Positions 1 to 8,400 of a stretch of 41,882 bases of DNA are shown here, one piece after another (the first letter of the stretch is position 1; the number at the start of each line of letters is the position of its first letter). The notes under the pieces were generated by a model that was given only the letters and a program-made list of their open reading frames with translations, was not told the origin of the DNA and did not search any database. Both the position numbers and the translations under genes were made by a program. The stretch covers positions 1-41,882 of the forward strand of contig USCC01000006.1 of the NCBI GenBank assembly GCA_900553035.1, in the 5' to 3' direction. The DNA comes from an uncultured Rhodospirillaceae bacterium. GTDB taxonomy: Bacteria > Pseudomonadota > Alphaproteobacteria > CAAGCB01 > CAG-977.

Positions 1-631
1 GCCAGTCGTCCAATTCATCGAACGTTATTGCGTATTCGAGTTCGCTCTCTTCCTGCTCACACTCGGCCTTTTTGGATATGCAGGGCCCTATGAAAACCAC
101 CGCCGCGCCGGGTTCGTCGCGGTGTATCACCCTCGCATGCGCCTGCATGGGCGTAAGCACGGGGGCCAGCAGCTCTATCGCGTCCGGATAATGCTTCTGA
201 ATATAAAGGTTCAGCGTTGTGCAGCAGGATGATATCACCGGCTTTTTTATGCCGTTAGCAATAAGCTTTTCGTATTCGCTTTTTACTATATATGCGCCCT
301 CGGCTGTTTCCCGCGCATCATAAAAGCCTAATGCCTTCAGCGCGGTGCGCAGCGCTTCAAAGCCACAGCCGTCAAAATACGCCGCATAGCTTGGCGCAAC
401 GCTTGCAATCACCTTCCTGCCGGAGCGTATAAGCTCCTTTACGGAGGCGGATTCATCAGTGCCGTGCTTGGTATGCTGTGGGCAGGCTATCGTGCAGTTT
501 CCGCACAGTATGCAGTCCCGCTCAACTATCATGGCGCGGTGGTTTTTGACCTCTATCGCCTTAACGGGGCATACGCCTATGCATTTGCAGCAATCCTTGC
601 AGTTTACGCTTTCAAACTGAAGTATACCCAT
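1..631 (-). CDS. [FeFe]-hydrogenase-like iron-sulfur protein, partial
   Basis: Reads off the left edge, so only about 210 N-terminal residues are present. The N-terminus carries two 4Fe-4S ferredoxin motifs (CKDCCKCIGVCP and CILCGNCTIACP), followed by the iron-only hydrogenase large-subunit fold: SSCCTTL matches the position of the TSCCPxW motif and GPCISKKAEC matches the PCxxKKxE motif around the H-cluster. The altered first motif suggests the sensory or group C-like branch rather than a classical catalytic HydA. The start ATG lies 15 bp after the stop of the 2Fe-2S gene, so the two are probably co-transcribed. Heavy ATA and AGG codon use differs from everything right of position 1,045 and resembles Clostridia. 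Function is family-level only. Confidence 0.8.
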   Translation of the reverse strand, partial: MGILQFESVNCKDCCKCIGVCPVKAIEVKNHRAMIVERDCILCGNCTIACPQHTKHGTDESASVKELIRSGRKVIASVAPSYAAYFDGCGFEALRTALKALGFYDARETAEGAYIVKSEYEKLIANGIKKPVISSCCTTLNLYIQKHYPDAIELLAPVLTPMQAHARVIHRDEPGAAVVFIGPCISKKAECEQEESELEYAITFDELDDW

Positions 632-646
632 TGCCGTGTTACCCGC

Positions 647-895
647 TTATCCTATGCGCGGCAGCACAAGCTGCTCCCATGTTGCGTCCACGTTATCTTC
701 GCACATGCCAAGCACAAGCTGATCGTCTATCTTTACGGATACTCCGTTTGCGCATTCGCCCAGGCAGAACACGGGCGCAACGTTCACCCTGTCCTCTGCG
801 CCGTGCTGCCGCACAAGCTGCTTAAAGCGGTTCAGTATGGCGTAGGAGCCTCTTTTATGGCATGCGCTGCCAATGCATACGGATACGGTTATCAT
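647..895 (-). CDS. 2Fe-2S thioredoxin-like ferredoxin (NuoE/HymA type)
   Basis: An 82-residue protein with the four cysteines of a thioredoxin-fold 2Fe-2S domain: CIGSACHKRG near residues 7-16 and FCLGECANGV near 43-52. Such small proteins pass electrons in NADH-linked or sensory hydrogenase complexes and are often encoded directly before an [FeFe]-hydrogenase-like gene in Clostridia, as here. The ATG is preceded by GGAGGAAC at good spacing. It belongs to the foreign-looking first kilobase. Confidence 0.8.
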   Translation of the reverse strand: MITVSVCIGSACHKRGSYAILNRFKQLVRQHGAEDRVNVAPVFCLGECANGVSVKIDDQLVLGMCEDNVDATWEQLVLPRIG

Positions 896-914
896 CGCTG
901 TTCCTCCGGCTTAT

Positions 915-1040
915 TTATTTTGTATGTTCTATTTCTTCTATTTCCTTTTCAACCTCGCCGTCGCCCTTCACGTCAAGGGCGGGATTGAGTATCTGCATAA
1001 CCCTTATGGCGTCCGCGATGGTATTTTCCATTGAGGACCG
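915..1040 (-). CDS. C-terminal fragment of an unidentified gene at the contig junction
   Basis: Open frame ending in TAA 19 bp before the 2Fe-2S gene; its last 38 residues run from MENTIADAIRVMQ to a Glu-rich end (KEIEEIEHTK). Upstream it runs straight into the glutamine synthetase sequence, so it is either a truncated gene tail or starts at the ATG at 1031. In Clostridia the gene before such ferredoxins often encodes an ATP-binding or DRTGG-domain protein, but this tail is too short to assign. Confidence 0.4.
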   Translation of the reverse strand, partial: RSSMENTIADAIRVMQILNPALDVKGDGEVEKEIEEIEHTK

Positions 1041-2698
1041 CGCTTTGCGGCTTCCGCAACCCAGGCTTCATTGTAGCTGTCGTCGTTGAATATAACCGGC
1101 TTGTGTTCCCGGTACAGCTTCTGCAGGATTTCCTGAGCGGCCTTTCCGACGTCGGCGCCGTTTCCGATTTTTTCCTCCAGCATATCGGCGATGTCTTCCA
1201 AAGCCGCTGCCACGGCCAGATTGATAGCGATGTTTGTCTGCGCGATCGCCTGAGAGGAACCGACTGCCCGGAATTCAAACTTGTTCCCGGTAAAGGCAAC
1301 CGGCGATGTCCGGTTACGATCCGAAGTGTCTTTCGGCAACGGCGGGAGCATGGAGACGCCGAGTTTAATCAGACCGCCGTGATCCGAGACTTTTTTTTCG
1401 CCGGAAATGATGCTTTCCACGATTTCGTTCAGCTGGGCGCCCAGAAAGACGGATAAAATAGCCGGAGGCGCTTCATTGGCTCCCAGACGGTGGTCGTTGC
1501 CCGGACACACGACACCGATGCGGATGGCCACGCCATATTTGTGCACGGCGCGCAGAACGGCCGCCAGAAAGACCAGAAACTGGGCGTTGTCCATTGGTGT
1601 TCGGCCCGGATCCAGCAGGTTATGGCCTTCAGAATCGCTCATGGACCAATTGTTGTGCTTGCCGCTGCCGTTTATGCCCGCGAACGGTTTTTCGTGCAGA
1701 AGGCATACAAAGCCGTGGTCTTCGGCGGTCTGGCGCAGGACTTCCATGGCCAGCATGTTATGGTCGGCGGCGATATTGGCGGATTCGTACAGCTGGGCCA
1801 TTTCAAACTGGGCCGGAGCGACTTCGTTGTGCCGCGTTTTCGCCGGGATGCCCAGCTTCAGCAGGCGCTGTTCCAGATCGGTCATGAAGGCCAGCACGCG
1901 CTGAGGAATGGCGCCGAAATAATGGTCTTCCAGATCCTGTCCCTTCGGCGGCCTCTGTCCGTAAAGAGTTCGGCCGCAGTTCACGAGGTCGGGACGCTGG
2001 AAGAACAATTCGCGGTCGACCAGGAAATATTCCTGTTCAACGCCCAGATTCGTATCGACCCGGGACGCTGTTTTATTTCCGAACGCCCGTAGGATTCGCA
2101 GGGCTTGTTGAGACAGAGCGTCGATCGAACGGATCAGCGGAATTTTCCGGTCAAGAATGTCGCCCGTATAGGACACGAAGAACGTTGGAATGCACAGCGT
2201 TTTTGAACCGCCGCTTTCCATAATGAATGCCGGTGATGTCGGATCCCAGGCGGTATAGCCGCGGGCTTCAAAAGTTGAACGCATGCCTCCCGACGGAAAG
2301 GAGGAGGCGTCGGGTTCGCCCTGAATGAGTGTTTTGCCCGAAAATTCCGTAAAAATATTTCCGGTTTTGGAACGCGCGATAAAGGAATCGTGTTTTTCCG
2401 CCATCTGTCCTGTCATGGGTTGGAACCAATGCGTATAATGTGTCGCGCCTTTTCCCATGGCCCAGTCTTTCATTGCGTTGGCGACGACGTCCGCGACCAT
2501 CGGGTCCAGGGGAACGCCGAGTTTCATTGTTTTCTGAAGTTTTTTGAAAACATCGCCGGGAAGACGTTCCCGCATGACTTTTTCATTGAACACATTCTGA
2601 GCGAAAATTTCAGTAATCTGTTCTTTGGCGCATTCCCGGCCGCCTCTGGCGGTACGGCGCTGAGCAATATTCCGTATTGCCGATTTTCTGGGGGTCAT
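1004..2698 (-). CDS. glnN: Glutamine synthetase type III, C-terminally truncated
   Basis: Ligates ammonia to glutamate using ATP. The sequence shows GSIII signatures: FEARGYTAWDPTSPAF near residue 145, GKHNNWSMSD, RLGANEAPPAI, NRTSPVAFTGNKFEFR. The family is usually about 700 residues or more; this frame gives 564, and its last ~11 residues come from unrelated sequence past the junction near 1,040. The missing ~150 residues should form the C-terminal helical region. The start has GAGGA about 11 bases upstream, an acceptable but loose spacing. Truncation is most simply explained by a contig chimera rather than a real pseudogene. Confidence 0.85.
   Translation of the reverse strand: MTPRKSAIRNIAQRRTARGGRECAKEQITEIFAQNVFNEKVMRERLPGDVFKKLQKTMKLGVPLDPMVADVVANAMKDWAMGKGATHYTHWFQPMTGQMAEKHDSFIARSKTGNIFTEFSGKTLIQGEPDASSFPSGGMRSTFEARGYTAWDPTSPAFIMESGGSKTLCIPTFFVSYTGDILDRKIPLIRSIDALSQQALRILRAFGNKTASRVDTNLGVEQEYFLVDRELFFQRPDLVNCGRTLYGQRPPKGQDLEDHYFGAIPQRVLAFMTDLEQRLLKLGIPAKTRHNEVAPAQFEMAQLYESANIAADHNMLAMEVLRQTAEDHGFVCLLHEKPFAGINGSGKHNNWSMSDSEGHNLLDPGRTPMDNAQFLVFLAAVLRAVHKYGVAIRIGVVCPGNDHRLGANEAPPAILSVFLGAQLNEIVESIISGEKKVSDHGGLIKLGVSMLPPLPKDTSDRNRTSPVAFTGNKFEFRAVGSSQAIAQTNIAINLAVAAALEDIADMLEEKIGNGADVGKAAQEILQKLYREHKPVIFNDDSYNEAWVAEAAKRGPQWKIPSRTP
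1036..1044. other. Junction between two unrelated sequences
   Basis: Right of this point the minus strand encodes type III glutamine synthetase up to EAAKRG. Left of it the same frame reads PQWKIPSRTP and stops, which does not continue the family. Codon use changes at the same place, from CGC/ATC-rich to ATA/AGG-rich. The exact base is not resolvable by eye. Confidence 0.65.
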
Positions 2699-2826
2699 AG
2701 GTTTTAAATCCTCGTAAAAATGAATAAACGACGCCGGATTTAAATCAAGAACCGTGCCAACCGCGAAAATCGGCGGATTTACAGGAATTTTTCAAACAAA
2801 GAGGAGGTATCTTCCGGCAAAATCAT

Positions 2827-2869
2827 ACAAAATTGTCGTATTCTGTTTTCATTTATCCGACAATTTTGT
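2827..2869 (-). terminator. Inverted repeat at the 3' end of the small lipoprotein gene
   Basis: Twelve-base perfect arms (ACAAAATTGTCG at 2827-2838 and its complement at 2858-2869) around a 19-base loop, overlapping the last codons of the lipoprotein gene. There is no strong U-run after it, so it may be a weak terminator or an operator. Confidence 0.35.
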
Positions 2870-3385
2870 TGTTTCTTTTTCGGGACAGAGGCGATCCGTG
2901 CGCAGGATCCGGGCTTTGACCTCCCACCCCCTTCCGTCATTGCGCCGGGTGAAGGAACCCGAGACGTCGTCTGAATGCGGCAGAGACGAAAAAGAATCGT
3001 TTTCAAAAGCCCGCGGCACGAAGAACTCTTTGTCTTCCAGATACCACAAGACCAGCGAGCATTTTCCGGATTCCTGAGGAAAATCAAGGAAGAAGATGGG
3101 CTTTCGGACGCCTTTGAGCTGTTCGGCCAAACTGGGATAAGCATACCATCCCGCAAAAGTCCTGCGCAGATGTCCGTCAGCGTCCGTCTCAAGCTCTGCG
3201 GCGAAAAAACGCACAGGATTTTGAGGAGCATACGGATTTCCGTACCATTCGGGTATTTTTACAGTGACGGGCAGAGCGCTTTTTCCGGGGCCGTCAAACG
3301 TCAGATCAAGCGTATTTTCGGCAACGACGGAACATCCGCCCAGAAACATAAAGACCATCACTGAAAAAAAACGGATCCCCTGCAT
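2849..3385 (-). CDS. Small predicted lipoprotein, unknown function
   Basis: 178 residues. The N-terminus is a lipoprotein signal: a hydrophobic stretch ending in FLGGC, so Cys18 would be lipidated after signal peptidase II cleavage. The rest is predicted to be periplasmic, with no domain I recognise (contains VKIPEWYGNPYAP and LEDKEFFVPR). The start has AAGGAAAGGACAC just upstream. It is a single-gene unit between glutamine synthetase and the tandem repeat array. Confidence 0.6.
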   Translation of the reverse strand: MQGIRFFSVMVFMFLGGCSVVAENTLDLTFDGPGKSALPVTVKIPEWYGNPYAPQNPVRFFAAELETDADGHLRRTFAGWYAYPSLAEQLKGVRKPIFFLDFPQESGKCSLVLWYLEDKEFFVPRAFENDSFSSLPHSDDVSGSFTRRNDGRGWEVKARILRTDRLCPEKETTKLSDK

Positions 3386-3561
3386 GTGTCCTTTCCTTTC
3401 ATAAAGTATTCTGTATATTTCTATCTTTTTTTTCAGATGTCTGAAAATAAAAACATCTGCGGGAACATCCGAAAAGCAATCCTCTCCCGCTCACTGATGA
3501 TCGCTGCCGCAACACATGAAAGATCGGAATGACGGGCTTGTCACCAAAAATCCTTTACTTC

Positions 3562-4016
3562 TTTTGGTCGGGGCTTTTTAAGGAGGCTTTGCAAAAAAAC
3601 AGGAAGAGGCCGCTGGAAGATACTGCCGAAAAAAAACGGAACGACGCTCCCCCCTAAAAATCTCCGCCATTTTTTGCTAAGCCTTTTTGAGGCGGCTCGG
3701 CAAAAAAAGGGGGATAGGAATACCCGATGTACATAACCGTCGAAAAAACGGAATGACGCTCTCCCCTAAAATCTCCCTCGTCTTTTGCTAAGCCCTTTTC
3801 AAATGGCTCGCTAAAAAAAAGGAGAACAGGAATACCCGATGTACATAACCGTCGAAAAAAAACGGAATGATGCTCTCCCCTAAAAATCTCCCTCGTCTTT
3901 TGCTAAGCCCTTTTGAGATGGCTCGCTAAAAAAGTAAGGCGGAGGGCTGGAATACTGGGGAATGTGTTTACGTTGTTCCGCTTTTTCTCGGACAGACAAA
4001 ACGGAATGATGCTTCA
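3562..4016. repeat. Tandem array of ~110-115-bp units in a gene-free region
   Basis: The anchor TTTTGCTAAG recurs at 3672, 3783 and 3898, with a diverged copy at 3562, giving periods of 110, 111 and 115. A second anchor, CGGAATGACGCTC (or GATGCTC), recurs once per unit near 3637, 3748, 3862 and 4000, with a remnant near 3526. The two central units are nearly identical over about 100 bases, including GGAATACCCGATGTACATAA. Each unit contains an imperfect T-rich/A-rich hairpin (GCTAAGCC...GGCTCGGC followed by A-runs). No coding potential is visible; 3,386-4,313 otherwise holds nothing I recognise. Confidence 0.8.
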
Positions 4017-4313
4017 TTTCCTCTTTCCGCTGTGCCTCCTTTGATTGTCCGGATCAAAAAAGAAAAGTGCTTCGAAAAATACTCAAACAGAAATCGCCCT
4101 TCAGAACAAAAATTTACTCGCCTCCTCTCCCGGATTCTGAGCGTTCAAAAGAAAATTTCTTTCCTTTCATCGTTCTGTCACGGGCGACAAAAATAAAAAG
4201 CAACATTTTTGTAGGAATAAATTTTTCCTTCCGCCGTCGCTCCCTTAAATTCCAAACACATTTCCCGTTCCCCGAAAGATTGCATGCGATAATAATCTTT
4301 TGTTTCTTCCAGT

Positions 4314-4343
4314 AAAAAAAGCCCCGGTGTTCCCCGGGGCTTT
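4314..4343 (-). terminator. Intrinsic terminator of the repetitive secreted protein gene
   Basis: Stem AAAGCCCCGG/CCGGGGCTTT with a 6-base loop, followed on the minus strand by a run of seven Ts. It lies 18 bp past the stop codon of the gene at 4362-5018. Confidence 0.85.
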
Positions 4344-4361
4344 CCGTATTAAAAAATTCTC

Positions 4362-5018
4362 TCAGCGGCCACGGCCCAGCTTCCGCCCGATCAGATTGCC
4401 GCTGATATTGATTTTTCCATCACTGCGCCGCTCAATTTTCACGCCACGGCCGTTTTTACCAATTTCAACCGACTGACTCGATTTCGACGCACGCACCGTT
4501 GTCTCGCTTTTTCCGCCGTTTGAGATAACAACGCGGCCGGACTTGTTCTCTGTGTCAATCTTGACATTGTCCACATGAGTCCCTTTCCGGGTTCCCGAAT
4601 TCACGTTCGTCTTGACATCCACCTTGCCATTCCGACCGACGCGAACCGAAGTGTTGCTGCCGTTCCGACCTCTGACGTCCACCGTTTTCGTTCCGTTGCG
4701 GACGCGGCTGACCGTGGCCTGCGTCTCCCCATTTCCGACCACAACGCCTCCGTTTTTGCCGTTCGTGTCAAAACGAACCCGCTCCAGTGTAAAACCCTTC
4801 GATTTTTTCTTTCCGTCCTGCTCCCCTTCATACGCGGCGCGGGCATCCTCAAAGTCAATCGTTTCACCGGCATCCTCGTGAGCCGCCGCTTCTTTCAGCA
4901 ATTCCATATTGTCCTGCTTCGGTTCGGAAGCCTCCGGCGCGGGCGCTTCCTTTCCCTGCGCATTTAATGCCGACGTCAACATGACACCCGCCAGCAGCTT
5001 TTGCATAAATCCCGCCAT
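4362..5018 (-). CDS. Secreted repetitive Gly/Asn/Arg-rich protein
   Basis: 218 residues. The N-terminus (MAGFMQKLLAGVMLTSALNAQG) is a plausible Sec signal peptide. A Pro/Glu-rich linker follows, then from about residue 75 an irregular repeat of short beta-prone segments with GRNG, GKNG, SNGG turns and alternating V/T/K residues (RNGSNTSVRVGRNGKVDVKT, IGKNGRGVKIERR). Spacing resembles beta-solenoid or autotransporter-like passengers, but no known domain is recognised. It has its own promoter and terminator, and AAGGA lies 7 bases before the chosen ATG; a second in-frame Met at residue 5 is an alternative start. Confidence 0.65.
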   Translation of the reverse strand: MAGFMQKLLAGVMLTSALNAQGKEAPAPEASEPKQDNMELLKEAAAHEDAGETIDFEDARAAYEGEQDGKKKSKGFTLERVRFDTNGKNGGVVVGNGETQATVSRVRNGTKTVDVRGRNGSNTSVRVGRNGKVDVKTNVNSGTRKGTHVDNVKIDTENKSGRVVISNGGKSETTVRASKSSQSVEIGKNGRGVKIERRSDGKINISGNLIGRKLGRGR

Positions 5019-5055
5019 TTCATAATCCTTCCGTAAAAACAGACTCCCTGTATTT

Positions 5056-5084
5056 TATATATCAGAAAAACAGTTCCGAAACAA
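5056..5084 (-). promoter_or_regulatory. Sigma70-like promoter for the repetitive protein gene
   Basis: On the minus strand TTGTTT (5079-5084) and TATATA (5056-5061) are separated by exactly 17 bases, about 40 bases upstream of the start codon. Confidence 0.55.
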
Positions 5085-5172
5085 TCCCTTAAACAAATAT
5101 TTCGACAAAAATATTTCGTTTTGTCCTCAACGCCGCTCTTTTTACAGTTTCCCTCTCTTCTCTGGAACACAA

Positions 5173-5196
5173 AAGGCCGCTTTTCCAAGCGGCCTT
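5173..5196 (-). terminator. Hairpin terminator after the candidate 20-codon gene
   Basis: Perfect stem AAGGCCGCTT/AAGCGGCCTT with a four-base loop, followed on the minus strand by TTTTGTG. It abuts the stop codon of the small ORF at 5196-5258. Confidence 0.65.
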
Positions 5197-5258
5197 CAGT
5201 ATCCTTTTAAAACCCGGGCTTTTCTTTTGAAAAGCACTTTACACGTCGTCACATTCAT
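5196..5258 (-). CDS. Candidate 20-residue basic peptide gene (or small RNA)
   Basis: A 21-codon frame encoding MNVTTCKVLFKRKARVLKGY. It has GGAG about 10 bases before the ATG, a promoter-like pair 55-83 bases upstream, and its TGA is immediately followed by a GC-rich hairpin. The unit (promoter, purine-rich leader, short frame, terminator; about 5172-5306) could equally be a small RNA without translation. It lies between nifJ and the repetitive protein gene and has its own terminator separate from that of nifJ. Confidence 0.35.
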   Translation of the reverse strand: MNVTTCKVLFKRKARVLKGY

Positions 5259-5312
5259 TGTCTTTTATCTCCATCTCCTCCGAAACGCATCCTATATTTC
5301 CTCTGGCTCTCA

Positions 5313-5341
5313 TATATAACCTTAAAACATTTTTTAGACAA
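5313..5341 (-). promoter_or_regulatory. Promoter-like element of the small transcription unit
   Basis: Minus strand TTGTCT (5336-5341), 17-base spacer, TATATA (5313-5318), in an AT-rich stretch just past the nifJ terminator. Confidence 0.45.
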
Positions 5342-5367
5342 AAATCAAGTCTTTTCGGCACACACAC

Positions 5368-5397
5368 AAAACCTCCCCTCGATCGAGGGGAGGTTTT
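5368..5397 (-). terminator. Palindromic terminator after nifJ
   Basis: A perfect 30-bp palindrome: AAAACCTCCCCTCGA and its complement. It lies 20 bp past the nifJ stop. The U-run is short (TTTT then GTGTGTG), so it may stall or protect the message as much as terminate it. Confidence 0.7.
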
Positions 5398-5417
5398 CCG
5401 TCAAATCGTCAGAACGC

Positions 5418-8400
5418 TTATTCGGCGACCTTGGCGTTATTGGCCAGATGTTCGTACAGGCGGCGGCGTTCTTCAACCTGCTCCTGCGCGTACTTGACCA
5501 GACGTTCATAGCGTTCCGGATCCTGCTTCTTCACAATCTGGAAGCGGGTTTCGTTCGCCATATACTCAGCCATCGGCTTCGTGGGCGCTTTCGAATCCAG
5601 CTGCAGTCCCGGTTTGCCTTCCGCAATGCGGCGCGGATCGAAACGGTACAGAGGCCAGAAGCCCGCTTCAACCGCGGCTTTCTGGTGTTCCAGTCCCTGT
5701 TCGCCGATTTCATAACCGTGCGCAATGCAGTGCGAGTACGCAATGATCAGCGACGGGCCGTCAAACGATTCGGCTTCAACAAAAGCCTTGATCGTCTGCA
5801 TATCGTTCGCGCCCATGGCGACCTGCGCCACATAGACGTTTTCGGACGACATCGCGATCATGCCCAGATCCTTACGCGGCAACGATTTGCCGGCCACCGC
5901 GAACTTCGCGGAAGCGCCGATCGGGGTCGCCTTGGACTGCTGACCGCCGGTGTTCGAGTACACACCCGTATCCAGAACCAGGATGTTCAGGTTCTTGCCG
6001 GAATACAGAACGTGGTCGATACCGCCGTAACCGATGTCATAGGCCCAGCCGTCGCCACCCAGCATCCACACGCTCTTGTTCACCAGAGCGTCAGCCATGT
6101 CGGAAAGCGTTTTGGCTTCAGCCGTATTCATGCCGGACAGCTTTTCACGCAGAGCCTTGACGCGTTCACGCTGTGCCGCAATATCGGCATCCGTCACCTG
6201 TTCCGCCGTCATAATGGCGTTAACCAGGTCGCCGCCGACTTCGGATTCCATGCCGCAGAGCAACTGGGAAGCGAAGTTCTTCTGGAAATCCAGAGACAGA
6301 CGCATGCCCAGACCAAATTCGGCATTGTCTTCGAACAAAGAGTTCGACCATGCCGGACCGCGGCCGTTGTCGTCTTTTGCGTACGGGGTCGTCGGCAGGT
6401 TGCCGCCGTAAATGGAAGAACAGCCCGTCGCATTCGCAATCATCAGACGATCGCCGAACAACTGGGTCAGCAACTTCACATACGGGGTTTCGCCGCAGCC
6501 CGCGCAGGCGCCCGAGAACTCGAACAGAGGACGCAGCAACTGAACCTGCTTGACCATCTTCTTTTCGACTTTCGTGCGATCGACTTCGGGCAGAGACAGG
6601 AAGAAGTCGAAATCCTTCTTTTCCTGTTCCAGATGCGCCGCAATCGGTTCCATATTGATGGCTTTCTTCTCCGGATCGGCCTTGTTTTTCGCCGGGCAGG
6701 CGCGCGTGCACAGCGTGCATCCCGTGCAGTCTTCCGGAGCGACCTGGATGATCCAGCTGGAATCAACGAATTCCTTGCCCTTGTACGGCGCGGACTTGAA
6801 TCCTTCCGGCGCGTCCTTCAGGTCGGCGTTCGGCACGACTTTGGCACGGATGGCCGCATGCGGACAAACCATGGCACACTTGCCGCACTGAATACAGGTG
6901 TTCGGATCCCAGACAGGGATATCGGAAGCGATACAGCGTTTTTCATACTGCGTCGTCGCCGTCGGCCACGTGCCGTCCGCCGTAAAGGCAAACGTGCTGA
7001 CCGGAAGCTCTTCGCCCTTGCCTTCCAGAATCTTTCCGGCAACCTTGCGGACGATTTCCGGAGCCGAAGCCGGAACGCCCGGCAGGCGGTCAAACTTCGA
7101 CGTCGGTTCGGCCGTCACTTTGATTTCATGCAGGTGGGCCAGAGAAGCGTCCACAGCGGCAAAGTTCTTGTCAACCAGAGCCTGACCTTTCTTGCTGTAG
7201 GTCTTTTCAATCGACTTTTTGATCGCCTTGATCGCTTCGTCGCGCGGCATAACGCCGGACAGCGCAAAGTAGCAGGTCTGCATGATCGTGTTGATACGGC
7301 GACCCATGCCGGTCTGCTTCGCAACTTCGACCGCGTCAATGGAATACAGCTTCAGCTTCTTCTCAATGATTTCCTTCTGGACTTCACGCGGCAGGTTGTT
7401 CCACACCTCTTCCGGTTTGAACGGCGCGTTCAGGAGGAATACGGCGCCTTCTTCCGCCTGAGCCAGCATGTCGATCTTTTCCAGGAACGGGAAATGATGG
7501 CACGCAACAAAGCTCGCCTTGTTGATCAGGTACGGCGCGTTGATGACGTGCTTCGCAAAACGCAGGTGAGACGTCGTCATGGCGCCGGATTTCTTGGAGT
7601 CATAAACGAAGTAAGCCTGACCGTAAACACCGTCTTCGCCGGCAATGATCTTGATGGAGTTCTTGTTCGCGCCGACCGTGCCGTCCGCGCCCAGACCGAA
7701 GAAGATCGCGCGCTTGACGTCCTGGTCTTCGATATCGAACGAGTGATCAACGTCCAGAGACAGCTTCGTCACGTCATCCTTCATGCCGACCGTGAAACGG
7801 GTCTTGCAGTCCGGCTTGGCAGCGTTGTCGAAAACGGCCTTGGCCATCGCCGGCGTGTATTCCTTGGAGGACAGACCGTAACGGCCACCAATGATACGCG
7901 GCATCGCCTTGATCGCGCCCGCCGAATAAGCGTTCGTCAGAGCGGAAACAACGTCCAGATACAGCGGTTCACCCTGCGATCCGGCTTCCTTCGTACGATC
8001 CATGACGACGACTGTCTTGACCGTCGCGGGCAGGACTTTGGCCAGCTCTTCAGCCGGGAACGGACGATACAGGCGGATCTTCGCAACGCCGGTCTTTTCA
8101 CCGTGCGTGTTCAGGTATTTCACCGTCTGTTCCGTCGTTTCGGCGCCCGATCCCATGATAACGACAACGCGATCCGCGTCGGCGGCGCCCACGTAGTCAA
8201 CCAGGCGATATTCACGACCCGTCACTTCGGCGTATTTGTCCATCGCTTCCTGAACGATCGCCGGGCAGGCGTCGTAATACGGGTTGGAAGCTTCGCGGAT
8301 CTGGAAGAAGACGTCCGGATTCTGAGCCGTGCCGCGGATGACCGGCTTGTCCGGGGTCAGCGCGTTTTTACGGTTGAAATCGACGGGGACGTCTTTCATG

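Noticed and set aside
464..988. A 174-residue plus-strand frame over the hydrogenase and ferredoxin genes
   Set aside because: Opposite two recognisable iron-sulfur genes; composition (Ala, Tyr, His) is that of an antisense shadow.
3562..4016. Possible CRISPR array
   Set aside because: Units are 110-115 bp and similar over nearly their whole length; there are no short identical repeats with unique spacers, and no cas genes.
4067..4315. An 82-residue plus-strand frame
   Set aside because: Low-complexity Lys/Phe-rich translation, no ribosome site, ends at the opposite-strand terminator.
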